Origin: Shumkonia mesophila
GTDB lineage: Bacteria > Pseudomonadota > Alphaproteobacteria > Rhodospirillales > Shumkoniaceae
Assembly (NCBI RefSeq): GCF_026163695.1
Contig: NZ_JAOTID010000001.1
Location: 310,001-374,000 of the forward strand
DNA length: 64,000 nucleotides
Direction of reading: 5' to 3'
This document shows, one piece after another, positions 1 through 8,907 of this stretch. The stretch's first letter is position 1. Each line of letters opens with the position of its first letter. Under the pieces are notes generated by a model. That model was not told the DNA's origin and ran no database searches. It saw only the letters and a program-made list of their open reading frames with translations. The translations under genes were made by a program, and so were the position numbers.

Positions 1-3000
1 CGCCGAGGTCGGTGCCGGCGGCCAGCGTCAGCGAGCTGCCGACCTGCAAGGTCTTGGCGCCGTCGACGGCGACCCCGGAAAGGTCGACCGCCGTCAGGCC
101 GAGGTTGGTGACGGTGACGGCGCCGGCGCCGCTGATATCCAGGCCGTTGGCCTGCGCCGCCGTCAGGGTCAGCGTGCCGGCATCGACAACGATGTCGAAG
201 CCGCCGAGCTTGGTGCCGGAAGCCAGGGTCGTCGAGCCGCCCACGTGCGCCTCGAGGGCGCCGGTCGCCGTGACGGTCGAAAGATCGACCGCGGTGGCGC
301 CAAGGCCGGTGACGGTGACGCCGCCGGCGCCGGAAATCGCGTGGCCGGCGGCCTGGGCCGCCGACAGGGTCAGGACATGGCCGCCGTCCACCGCCAGGCC
401 GAAGGTGCCGAGGTTGGTGTCGGCGTGGAGCGTGGTGTCGGCGGTTACGGCGATGCTGCGGCCGCCGGTGACCGTGACCTTGGAAAGGTCGACGGCCGCG
501 CTGCCGAGGCCGGTGACGGCGACGGCGCCGGCGCCGGTGATCGGGGTGCCGGAGGCCAGGGCGGCGGTGAGAGTGAGAGTCTGGCCGGTGGCGACCTGGA
601 ACGCCTCGACCGTGTCGAGGTTGGCGTTGGCGGAAATGTCGACGCTGCCGGTCACTGTCGCCGTCAGGATGCCGGCGGGATCGACGGCGGAAAGGTCGGT
701 GGCGGCGGCAAGCCCGATGACGGTGACCGCGCCGGCGCCGCCGATGGTGGCGCCATCCGCCTGCGTCGCGGCGAGGGTCAGCGCGCCGGTCACCGTGACC
801 GCGACGTCGCCCAGGATGGTGCCGGCGGCAAGCGTAACGGTGCCCGCGACGGCGGCGCTGGCCGAGGCGGCGATGCCCGAAAGGTCGGCCGTGGCGGCGG
901 CGAGGTCGGTGACGACGACGGAACCGGTGCCGCCGATGGTCTTGCCGCTGGCCTGCGCGGCGCTGAGGGTCAGGGTATGCGCGGCGGTGTCGACGGTGAA
1001 GCCGCCGAGGTTGGCGCCGGCGGCCAGCGTGGCATCGTCCGCCAGCAGGGCGGTCTTGGCGCCGGTGACCGCGATGGTCGAAAGATTCACGTCGAGGGCG
1101 TCGCCGGCCAGCCCGGCGACGGTGACCGCGCCGGCGCCGGTGATCGGCAGCCCGGCCGCCTGCGCGGCGCCAAGCGTCAGCGTGCCGGTGCTGGCGACCT
1201 GATAGGCATCGACGGCGTCGAGATCGGTGTTGAGGGTGATGTCGACGGTACCCGTGACCGTGGCGGTCAGCGTGCCGGTGGTGGTGACGCCGGAAAGGTC
1301 GGTGTCGCCCGCCAGCCCGGCAACGTAAAGGTTGCCGGCGCCGCCGACGGCGCGGCCGTCGGCCTGGGCTTCGGACAGGGTGAGCGTGCGCCCGGCGGGA
1401 ACCGCGAAGGCGATGCCGGCGTCGATGGCCCCGAAGGTCATCGCCGAAGCGTCGCCGCCGAAGGTGAGCGTCGCCGAGGTGGCGCCGTCCGCCAGGGTGA
1501 CGTCGCGCCCGTCGAGTTGGGCGCGGCTGAGGCTGACGTTGGCGCCCTCGTCAAGGACGAGGTCGACGGACCCGAGATCGGTGAGGCTGTCGAGCGCGAA
1601 CGCGCCGGAAACCGTGGCGCTCGCGGTCAGCGTCCCGGCGATGCCGGAAAGATCGACCGCGGCGGTGCCGAGGTCGGTGATCTCCACCGAACCCGTGCCG
1701 GTGATGGTCATACCGTCGGCCTGGGCGGCCGTCAGGGTAAGGGTGGCGCCTGCGGCAACGGTGAGGCTGACGTTGCCGAGATCCACGGCCGACAGATCGG
1801 TAAGATCCAGGTTTTCCCCGGTAGCAACTTGGATCGTTACGCTGGCCGCCGTGATGCCAGACAGGTTGAGATCCGTCAGACCATTATCCAGCGCATCCGC
1901 CAAGTCGGTAATCGCGACAGTCCCGGTACCGATGATGGTACCGCCATTGGCCTGAGCGGCGGTCAGCGTCAGGATATGGCCACTGGTATCGATCGAATAA
2001 GCGCCGTACTCGATGTCGACATCGCAAACCGATTCGTCACCCCCGGTCGTGACCGTCGACAGATCAATGTCGGCACCAAGCAAGATGTTGCCGCCGAACC
2101 GGATGGTCACGACGTCGTCTGCCTCGAACGTGCCGATAACGCCGTCGGGAGCTGTATCGGGATTGGTGACCGCAGCAGCAAGTGCTGCGAACTGGGTCCC
2201 GTTGAAAACGGTGGTTTCTGGCTGGTAAACGACCCGGTCGGCGCCGAAACCGCCAAGGGGAGCGCTGTCATCCGCTCCGAGCAGCACGATGACCGCCGTT
2301 TCGCCCGGGCCGGCCGTTGGCAGATTGATCGTCAGATCAGGTTCCGTGTCGTGGACCAGCGTGACGACGTTGCCGACGGTGCTACCGACGGTATAGCCAT
2401 CGGCAAGGATGCGCACTGTCGGCGGAGTGCTGCCACCCGGTTCGAAAGTCAGTTCTGTCAGGGAAAGGGTGTCGTCAACGCTGTTGGCGAAGAAGGCGGC
2501 GTCGAGAGTGATGACGATCTCGCCAGCCCCCTCCAAGGCCGCCAAGTCGTCACCGAGTTCGAGGAACTGGCTAGCCGACATGGCGATAGTGGAGTTCACC
2601 TCGACGTTCTCGACGCCGGAAATGGTCGCGCGCGAAATGTCGACGGTGCCGTTGCTGGCCTCCAGCGTATCATTGCCGCCGTCGAGGGCGACTGTGCTGC
2701 CGTCGGCCAAAATGAGGGTATTGCCAGCGTTCGCCCCGAAGTCGAACACGACGTGGTCGTTGCCACCGCCCAGCGACGAGATCTTCACGTCAATCGTGGC
2801 GGTGGTCACACCTCCGCCAAAAGCGCCGCTTACGTCGACAATGAGGGTGTTAGCCTCGGCGGTACCCGTGATGCCGCCGGTCAGCGCATCGACCTGAGCA
2901 TAGGTCAGATGGAATTCCGAGGTGTTGGGCAGATTCAGGGCATCGCTGGGCAGGTCGAGCGTGGCATCGGTCAGGTCAATCGACGCGACGCTCCAGTTTG

Positions 3001-4700
3001 CGAAGTCCGCCGCGTCGTCCAGCGTACCGGAGGTAATAACCAATGTGCCGTCGCCGCTGATGGTCAAACCGCTGGCCTGCGCCGCCGTCATCGACACCGT
3101 CTGGCCGGCCGCGATGATAAGGGTTGCGGTACCCAAGTCGGTGCCGCTGTCGAGGATGGCGTTGCCGGTAGCTGTAACGGTTGCCGGGGCCGTAATGCCC
3201 GACAGATCGACGGCGCCCGAGCCGAGGCCGGTGATGGCGACGGTGCCGGCGCCGGTAAGCGTCAGGCCGTTGGCCTGCGCCGCCGTCAGGGTCAGGTCGG
3301 TGGCTTCGGCGCCGTTCGGCACCGTCAGGTCGGCCGTCACGTAAGTGCTGAGGGAGCCCAGGGACGTCGCGTTGCCGGAGAGGGCCACCGTGCCGGTGCC
3401 GCCGATGGGGATGGCGCCGCCGTCGAGGTCGGCCAACTGAACCGTGGTGAGCGTCAGCGTGGCGCTGGCGGGAACCGTGATGTCCGCCGTGATGGCGCTG
3501 AGGTCGGCCCCCGCGGCATTGCCGGAAAGCGCGACGGTGCCGGCCCCGGTGATGGCGGTGTCGCCGGCCTGGGCGGCGGTCAGCGTCAGGGTCTGGCCGG
3601 CCGCTACGGCGACGGCATTGCCGGTGAAGTCGAGCGTGGCCGTGATGCCCGTGAGGTCGGCGCTGGCGGCGGCATCGCCGTCGAGCAGCACGCGGCCGGT
3701 GCCGGCGCCGGTGCTGGTGATGGTGGCGCCCGCCGCCTGGGCGACGGTAAGGGTGAGGGTGGCCCCGGTGGCCACCGCGATGGAGCCGCCGTCGAAGCTG
3801 ACGGCCGAGGCGATGTCGGTGAGATCGGCGCTGGCCGCGACGTCGCCGGCGATCACCACGGCGCCGCCGGTGATGGTGGCGTCGCTGGCCTGGGCGGCGG
3901 TGAGGGTGAGCGTCTTGCCCACGCCCACCGTGAAGGTGTCGACGGGCAGCAGGTTAGCGTTGGCGGAAACGTCGAGGTCGACGGTCACCGTCGCGGTGAC
4001 GGTGCCGGTCGTGGTGACGTCCGAAAGGTCGGTGGCGGCCGTAAGCCCGGTGACGGTGACGGCGCCGGTGCCGGCGATGGCGAGGCCGCTGGCCTGCGCC
4101 GCCAGCAGGGTCAGCGCGCCGGTCACTTCGTAGACGTCGACGGCGCCCAGGTTGGCGTTGGCGCTGACGTCGACGGTGGCCGTCACCGTGACGGTGAGGT
4201 CGCCGGTCGCGGTGACGCCGGAAAGGTCGGTCGTGGCGGTGATCGCGCTGACGTCGACGGCGCCGGCGCCGCCGATGGCGGTGCCGCTGGCCTGCGCGGC
4301 GGACAGAGTCAGAGTCTGGTTGGCGGCAACGGTGACGGCAAAATCGCCGAGATCGGTACCGGCCGCCAGGGTCGCCGTGGTCGGCACGGCGGCGGTCTTG
4401 GCGCCCGTCACCGTGATGTCCGAAAGGTCCACCTGGGCGCTGCCCAGCGCGGTGACGGCGACGGCGCCGGCGCCCGAGATGGTCAGGCCGTCGGCCTGCG
4501 CCGCGGACAGAGTGAGAGTCCCGGAAGGCACGGCGATGCTGCTGGAAATGCCGCTGAGGTCGTCGCCGTCCGGCACGGTACCGCCGGCAACCGAGACCGT
4601 GCCGGCGCCGGTAACGGCGAGCCCGTCGAGATCGGCCGCCGCCAGCGTCACGGTCTGGCCCGAGGCGGTGGTGATGCTGGCGATGCTGCCGAGGTCGGTG
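1..4700 (-). repeat. Array of about 20 imperfect ~67-residue beta-strand repeats
   Basis: The recurring core is [25 protein letters not shown] followed by DLSxVTxTGxLTATVT-like strands. On the plus strand the same element appears as a recurring gcctgcgccgcc-type block near 149, 351, 555, 757, 950, 1158, 1359, 1514, 1712 and 1946, then again about ten times between 3076 and 4640. Spacing in the left half is close to 200 bp. A non-repeat insert (about 2030-2900) splits the array in two. The array runs off the left edge. Confidence 0.85.
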
Positions 4701-6817
4701 AAGCGCACCGCCGTGGTGCCGGGAATGCCGGAAATGTCGAGGGCGTTGACGGTCGACATCAAGGCGCCGTTGACGACCAGCGCGCCGTCGCTGGCGATGG
4801 TGACGGCCGGATCGCTTCCCGCCGCCTGCAGGCTGACCTTCTTGGAAAGGGTCAGCGTGCCGGAGGGGAAGGTGGTGCTGCCGGTCAGCAGGATGCGCTC
4901 GCCGGCCGTCGCCGCGTCGATGGCGGCCGTCAGGGTGGTGTAGTCGCTGCCGCCGCCGGCGATGCGCACGGTGAGATCGTTGAACTTGAGGATTTCGACG
5001 GTCTTCGCCGAATCGCTGTTGCCGCCGCCGGCGATGGTGAGGGTGACGTCGGTGCCGCCGCCGGTCGCCGTGATCGTGAAGTCGGCGAAGTTGCCGCTGA
5101 ACTTGGCGGTGTCGATGCCGGCGCCGCCGTTCAGCGTATTGGTGCCGGCGCCACCGATCAGGGTGTCGTTGCCGGCGTCGCCGGAAAGGACGTCGTTCCC
5201 CGCGCCGCCGATCAGCATGTCGTTGCCGCCGCCGCCGCTGATGGTGTCGTTGCCGGCGCCGCCGTCGAAGGTGTCGTTGCCGGCCGTCCCGGTGATGACG
5301 TCGTCGCCGGCGGTGCCGGCGTCGCTGGCGGTACCGACCGTGCCGATCTCGGAAGCGGCGTTGGAGATGGCCGTATTCAGCGCGCCGGCGGCCGAGTAGT
5401 CGCTCGTGGCGGTGGTGAGATTGGCGTTGTTGGCGGTCCCCTGGACCGCGTTGAGGGCGTCGTAGAGGGCCTCGGCCGACCCGTTCTGCGAGACGTAGGC
5501 GATTTGCGCCAGGTCGGTCAGCAGCGTGGTACCGCTGCTTCCCAGCGCGTCGACGGCGGCGACGATGTCATGGATGATCGTCGAGGCGTCGGCCGCCGCG
5601 TTGGAGACCTGGGTCTTGGCGGTGGCGCTGAGCCCCAGCGAGGAGGCGTTCGCCGCCGAGGTGATGATGGACTGGATCTCGGCCGCGCTGTCAATCGGCG
5701 AGCTGCCGGGGGTGGTGGTCAGCGCCGACGCCAACTGGGCGTACACGGCGTCGGTCGCCGTTCCCAGGGCGACGGAAGAGCCGCCGGCGCCTTGCAGGAC
5801 CGATGCCGCCTGCACAACGGTGTTCTGGATCTGGATGGCCGCCGCCAGCGCATCGCCGGCGCCGGTGACGCCGTCCTCGACGCCCTTCACCGGATCGAAG
5901 GTCGTGAGATCAAGGTCGCTGGCCAGCCCGAACGCCGACTTGACCGCCGATTCGGCGGCGGCCACCGTCTGGCCGCTTTCCACCAGCGACTGGATCAGGG
6001 TGGTCAGCGGGGTGACCACCGTCGAGCCGGCGGGTGCGGTGAGCGTGCCCTTGAAGAACTCGCCGGTCGACACGTCGATGCCGCCGGTCATGACCAACTG
6101 GCCGCTGCCGCCGGTCAGCGTGAAGGCGCCGTTGGCGCCCGTGGTCGCGAAGGCCTCGCCGGTGTCCTGCACGCCGTTGCCGTTGGCGTCGGCGAACACC
6201 GTGGCGCCGACGATGTAGCCGTCGACGACGTTGCCGTTCAGCGTGATGACGATGGGGGTGACGATGGGATCGGGATTGGGAAAGGGATTGGGATCGGCGT
6301 CGATACCGCCCGAGCCGCCGCGGCCCGGTTCGCCGGCGCCCACTTCCGGGCGCTCCAGGATGGCTTGCAGCGGATCTTCGAAGCCACCCTCGGCCGGCTG
6401 GTCGATGGCCTGGGAGTTCTGGAATGGGCTGGAGCTTCCGCCGGAGGATGGCGGAGCAGGCGGGGCGTCGCCCGAGGCCACCTGCAACGGCACGGCCGCG
6501 CCGAGGTCGGCGAGGTCGGCCACATCGGCGACCACCGTGGTCTCGCCGGTCTGGGCGTCGACCACCGCGAGCGCGGTCTGATCGTCGCCCAGGTAGAGCG
6601 CCATGTTCTGGAAGACAATGGGCTGGCCGGCCTGGCCGGCGCCGCCGCTGGTCGTGACGACGACGTCGTTGCCGCGCACTTCGGCATGGACCTGCTGGCC
6701 CGCCTGGGTGACGATCCGGACCTTGTCGCCGGCCTGGATGGCCGGGACCTTGGCGCCCGGAGTGAGCTCGAGCTCGATCACCTCGCCCGACGCGCGTTCG
6801 ATTCGCAGTTCTGGCAT
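1..6817 (-). CDS. Giant RTX/beta-strand-repeat adhesin, C-terminus beyond window
   Basis: A single minus-strand frame stays open from an ATG at 6817 to the left edge, at least 2272 codons. It starts [18 protein letters not shown]. Residues 1-190 are a non-repetitive head with Pro/Gly/Ser linkers. About 193-236 is an SdrD-B/carboxypeptidase-regulatory-like domain ([17 protein letters not shown]). About 240-490 is Ala/Ser/Thr-rich and probably helical. About 500-570 holds RTX nonapeptides, and from about 690 onward runs a long array of roughly 67-residue beta-strand repeats. There is no Sec signal peptide, as expected for a type I substrate, and the TolC/ABC/HlyD export genes lie divergently next door. 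I infer a secreted surface adhesin. The C-terminal secretion signal and true length lie outside the window. The start is unambiguous in frame but its ribosome site is weak. Confidence 0.85.
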   Translation of the reverse strand, partial: MPELRIERASGEVIELELTPGAKVPAIQAGDKVRIVTQAGQQVHAEVRGNDVVVTTSGGAGQAGQPIVFQNMALYLGDDQTALAVVDAQTGETTVVADVADLADLGAAVPLQVASGDAPPAPPSSGGSSSPFQNSQAIDQPAEGGFEDPLQAILERPEVGAGEPGRGGSGGIDADPNPFPNPDPIVTPIVITLNGNVVDGYIVGATVFADANGNGVQDTGEAFATTGANGAFTLTGGSGQLVMTGGIDVSTGEFFKGTLTAPAGSTVVTPLTTLIQSLVESGQTVAAAESAVKSAFGLASDLDLTTFDPVKGVEDGVTGAGDALAAAIQIQNTVVQAASVLQGAGGSSVALGTATDAVYAQLASALTTTPGSSPIDSAAEIQSIITSAANASSLGLSATAKTQVSNAAADASTIIHDIVAAVDALGSSGTTLLTDLAQIAYVSQNGSAEALYDALNAVQGTANNANLTTATSDYSAAGALNTAISNAASEIGTVGTASDAGTAGDDVITGTAGNDTFDGGAGNDTISGGGGNDMLIGGAGNDVLSGDAGNDTLIGGAGTNTLNGGAGIDTAKFSGNFADFTITATGGGTDVTLTIAGGGNSDSAKTVEILKFNDLTVRIAGGGSDYTTLTAAIDAATAGERILLTGSTTFPSGTLTLSKKVSLQAAGSDPAVTIASDGALVVNGALMSTVNALDISGIPGTTAVRFTDLGSIASITTASGQTVTLAAADLDGLAVTGAGTVSVAGGTVPDGDDLSGISSSIAVPSGTLTLSAAQADGLTISGAGAVAVTALGSAQVDLSDITVTGAKTAAVPTTATLAAGTDLGDFAVTVAANQTLTLSAAQASGTAIGGAGAVDVSAITATTDLSGVTATGDLTVTVTATVDVSANANLGAVDVYEVTGALTLLAAQASGLAIAGTGAVTVTGLTAATDLSDVTTTGTVTATVTVDLDVSANANLLPVDTFTVGVGKTLTLTAAQASDATITGGAVVIAGDVAASADLTDIASAVSFDGGSIAVATGATLTLTVAQAAGATITSTGAGTGRVLLDGDAAASADLTGITATLDFTGNAVAVAAGQTLTLTAAQAGDTAITGAGTVALSGNAAGADLSAITADITVPASATLTLTTVQLADLDGGAIPIGGTGTVALSGNATSLGSLSTYVTADLTVPNGAEATDLTLTAAQANGLTLTGAGTVAITGLGSGAVDLSGITAPATVTATGNAILDSGTDLGTATLIIAAGQTVSMTAAQASGLTISGDGTLVITSGTLDDAADFANWSVASIDLTDATLDLPSDALNLPNTSEFHLTYAQVDALTGGITGTAEANTLIVDVSGAFGGGVTTATIDVKISSLGGGNDHVVFDFGANAGNTLILADGSTVALDGGNDTLEASNGTVDISRATISGVENVEVNSTIAMSASQFLELGDDLAALEGAGEIVITLDAAFFANSVDDTLSLTELTFEPGGSTPPTVRILADGYTVGSTVGNVVTLVHDTEPDLTINLPTAGPGETAVIVLLGADDSAPLGGFGADRVVYQPETTVFNGTQFAALAAAVTNPDTAPDGVIGTFEADDVVTIRFGGNILLGADIDLSTVTTGGDESVCDVDIEYGAYSIDTSGHILTLTAAQANGGTIIGTGTVAITDLADALDNGLTDLNLSGITAASVTIQVATGENLDLTDLSAVDLGNVSLTVAAGATLTLTAAQADGMTITGTGSVEITDLGTAAVDLSGIAGTLTASATVSGAFALDSLTDLGSVDLVLDEGANVSLSRAQLDGRDVTLADGATSATLTFGGDASAMTFGAIDAGIAFAVPAGRTLTLSEAQADGRAVGGAGNLYVAGLAGDTDLSGVTTTGTLTATVTGTVDITLNTDLDAVDAYQVASTGTLTLGAAQAAGLPITGAGAVTVAGLAGDALDVNLSTIAVTGAKTALLADDATLAAGANLGGFTVDTAAHTLTLSAAQASGKTIGGTGSVVVTDLAAATADLSGIAASASAAVAGTVTLAAGTILGDVAVTVTGALTLAATQADGATIGGAGAVTVIGLAAATDLSAVDPAGILTATVTGSVDISANANLDTVEAFQVATGQTLTLTAALASGTPITGAGAVAVTGLGSAAVDLSKVTVTGGRSIAVTADTTLHADTNLGTFGLAVDGGHVLTLSAAQAAGHAISGAGGVTVTGLGATAVDLSTVTATGALEAHVGGSTTLASGTKLGGFDIVVDAGTLTLTAAQANGLDISGAGAVTVTNLGLTAVDLSGVAVDGAKTLQVGSSLTLAAGTDLG
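5110..5320 (-). repeat. RTX (hemolysin-type Ca2+-binding) nonapeptide block
   Basis: About eight tandem GGxGxDxxx-type nonapeptides lie inside the adhesin frame, for example [19 protein letters not shown], degrading to [10 protein letters not shown] at the end. This family folds as a calcium-bound parallel beta-roll after secretion. Here it occupies roughly residues 500-570, in the first quarter of the visible protein, rather than near the C-terminus where RTX blocks usually sit. Confidence 0.9.
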
Positions 6818-6991
6818 GTCCGCGATGTCCCTATCCCCATCGGCGCCGGAACTCCCGGCCTCAGGCCCATATGCTCCCCCGAGCGGGCACCGATTATGCT
6901 TCCCGTAATACTATAAGGGATGCAGCCTTCCTGATTCCCAGCCCCCAATCTGGAGGCGACATAACTTTTTCAGAAATTTACCCTTATGGTT

Positions 6992-7008
6992 GTATGGTCT
7001 TTCCATAC
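6992..7008. promoter_or_regulatory. Perfect 6-bp inverted repeat, candidate operator
   Basis: GTATGG (6992-6997), spacer tcttt, CCATAC (7003-7008). It sits in the AT-rich part of the divergent region, about 175 bp upstream of the adhesin start. The arm length and 5-bp spacer suit a dimeric regulator, but no regulator gene is present nearby. Confidence 0.35.
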
Positions 7009-7339
7009 TTTTGGCGTCGCGTCCCGAATGACTATGTCGGAATGGCTGTGCTCCCACCCCCCCAGTTTACTTAAGGTAGGCTCCCGATAGCAATGCCGTC
7101 GCGAGATTTTTAATTGAATTTTAACCAAATTTGAGGCGTGCCGCCGTTTTGCGGCCGTAAAACGCGGCGCGCCGCCATAAAACAGGCCGTCCGGAAGGGG
7201 CCTGCGCACCGCGGGCTGCGATGCTGGCGCTTGATTTCCTCAATAATTGTATTAGTCTAGGTGCGGCCGTCGCGGGGGGATTCAACCGTTGATTTTGCCG
7301 CGCGGCATTCGCCTCACGGGAAGGGGGCGCAAAAAGAGA

Positions 7340-7369
7340 CAAGGCGAGGGGTTGGGCCTCTTGTTTTTT
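7340..7369 (+). terminator. Terminator-like hairpin in the leader of the secretion operon
   Basis: CAA-(ggc)-GAGG / CCTC-TTG can pair around a 7-nt loop and is followed by TTGTTTTTT (7361-7369). It lies 50-80 bp before the tolC start codon. It would act as an attenuator only if transcription starts upstream of it. If the TATAAG at 7380 is the real -10, it simply ends leftover upstream transcription. Confidence 0.3.
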
Positions 7370-7419
7370 CTCGCTTGAGTATAAGGTATCGAGGGTTGGA
7401 GCTGTTGAGGGGGAAACTC

Positions 7420-8823
7420 GTGATTCCGTTCGCTGAAGTCGGTAGCGAGGCGATGCGCACCGCGCACGCCCCGGTTTCTGGTTGCCGAGTCGGCCGCTGG
7501 GGATACCCCGTGCTGGCCGGCGTGGTGGTCGGCCTGCTCGCGTTCGCCGGGGCTGACGGCTGGCGTTCCGCGCAGGCGCAGGAATTGCGTGAGGCGGTCG
7601 ACATGGCCGTGCGCACCCACCCGCTGGTGGCCTCCACCCGCGCCGGATACCGGGCGGCCGGCGAAGGCGTCAAGGAGATCGAGGGCGAGTTCCTGCCCTC
7701 GCTCGATCTCTCGGCCGATACCGGCTATCAGCGCGCCCACCGGCCGGTCGGCTCGTCGGTCGACCAGAACCTGTGGCGCAACAAGCAGCGCCTGGCGCTC
7801 ACCCAAATGCTTTACGACGGCCAGGGAACGACCAATCGCGCCGAGTCCTCGCGGGCGACGGCCGAGGCCGCGCAGTTCGAGGTCCAGGCGGCGGCGACAC
7901 GGATCGCCCAGCGCGCCATCAAGGCCTATCTCGATGTCGCGCGCGACCGCCAGCTGATCGAGTTCGCCGGCGCCAACATCGATCTGCACAACCGGATTCT
8001 GGGGGACGTCTCGGAAGCCGCCCGCACCGGCGGCGGCTCGGAATCCCGCGTCGCCCAGGTCAAGACCCGCCTGTTCAACGCCCAGTCGCAGCGCCGACGG
8101 GCCGAAGGCAACCTCAAGAATTCGATCAGCGCCTATGTCGAGGCCATCGGCCAGATGCCGGGCAACCTCCAGGATCGCCCGTTCCCGCAATCGGCGCCGC
8201 CGGCAACGGTGGATGCCGCCATCGCCGAGGCGATGAAGAACAACCCGACGCTGCTTTCCTCGATCGAGGAGGAAAAAGCCAGCAAGTTCACCGCCGAGGC
8301 CGAACGCAGCGCCTTCCTGCCCAACCTCGACCTCGAATTCGCTCACGAGCGGCGCGACGGCGTGGACGGCACCAGCGGGCATGAAACCGATTCGACCGCA
8401 TTGGTCAAGCTGTCCTGGAACTTCTACAAGGGCGGGTCCGATCAGGCGTCGGTGCGCCGCGCGCTCGAACGCGCCAGCGAGGCGATGTACAAGATCCATG
8501 AAATCGACCGCCAGATCCGCCGTGAACTCGACGTCGCGCTCAACGACTATCAGGTGACCCGCGACCAGGTGGCCCTGCTGCGCGACCGCGTGGCGACCGC
8601 CCAGGAAGTCACCACCGCCTACGGCGAACAGTTCCGGCTGGGCCAGCGCACGCTGATCGAGCTTCTCGATTCCGGCAACGAGCTTTTCCTCGCCCGCACC
8701 GAACTGGCGTCGCGGGAATACGACCAGATCCTTGCCGCCTACGAGTTCCTGGCGGTCAAGGGCACGCTGTTGCAGGACTTGGGCGTTCGAGTCGATATGG
8801 AAGCCGCCTCGGCGCCAAAATAG
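7420..8823 (+). CDS. TolC-family outer membrane channel of the type I secretion system
   Basis: Outer membrane efflux/secretion channel that pairs with the ABC exporter and adaptor downstream. The mature part begins near QELREAVDMAVRTHPLV, the usual N-terminal helix of TolC proteins, and shows two internally similar long helical halves ending in an LIELLDSGNELFLARTEL-type segment. An N-terminal hydrophobic stretch (VLAGVVVGLLAFAGA) followed by AQA is a signal peptide. I chose GTG at 7420 because GAGGGGG lies 8 nt upstream. ATG at 7453 (456 aa) is the alternative with a weaker site. About 467 aa against 470-490 for the family. First gene of a probable three-gene operon. Confidence 0.88.
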   Translation: MIPFAEVGSEAMRTAHAPVSGCRVGRWGYPVLAGVVVGLLAFAGADGWRSAQAQELREAVDMAVRTHPLVASTRAGYRAAGEGVKEIEGEFLPSLDLSADTGYQRAHRPVGSSVDQNLWRNKQRLALTQMLYDGQGTTNRAESSRATAEAAQFEVQAAATRIAQRAIKAYLDVARDRQLIEFAGANIDLHNRILGDVSEAARTGGGSESRVAQVKTRLFNAQSQRRRAEGNLKNSISAYVEAIGQMPGNLQDRPFPQSAPPATVDAAIAEAMKNNPTLLSSIEEEKASKFTAEAERSAFLPNLDLEFAHERRDGVDGTSGHETDSTALVKLSWNFYKGGSDQASVRRALERASEAMYKIHEIDRQIRRELDVALNDYQVTRDQVALLRDRVATAQEVTTAYGEQFRLGQRTLIELLDSGNELFLARTELASREYDQILAAYEFLAVKGTLLQDLGVRVDMEAASAPK

Positions 8824-8907
8824 GACGCGGGCGACATCCCCGATCATTCGCGTTCCCGACCGGTCGCCGGATGCCGGCGTGGAACTTGAGTTGCGACGAA
8901 TAGCGAT

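Larger units (their letters stand above)
6818..7419. promoter_or_regulatory. Divergent control region between adhesin and type I secretion operon
   Basis: About 600 bp with no supportable gene. It is clearly richer in A+T than its surroundings, with runs around 6960-7020 and 7100-7135. It must contain the leftward adhesin promoter and the rightward tolC promoter. I could not assign a convincing paired -35/-10 for either. A TATAAG hexamer at 7380-7385 is a possible -10 for the rightward operon. An inverted repeat and a terminator-like hairpin inside it are listed separately. Confidence 0.5.

Noticed and set aside
245-6916. A plus-strand open frame of over 2200 codons, Gly/Asp/Arg-rich
   Set aside because: It is the complement of the repetitive adhesin gene. 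The minus frame gives RTX motifs and ordered beta-strand repeats; the plus frame gives low-complexity Gly-Asp-Arg text.
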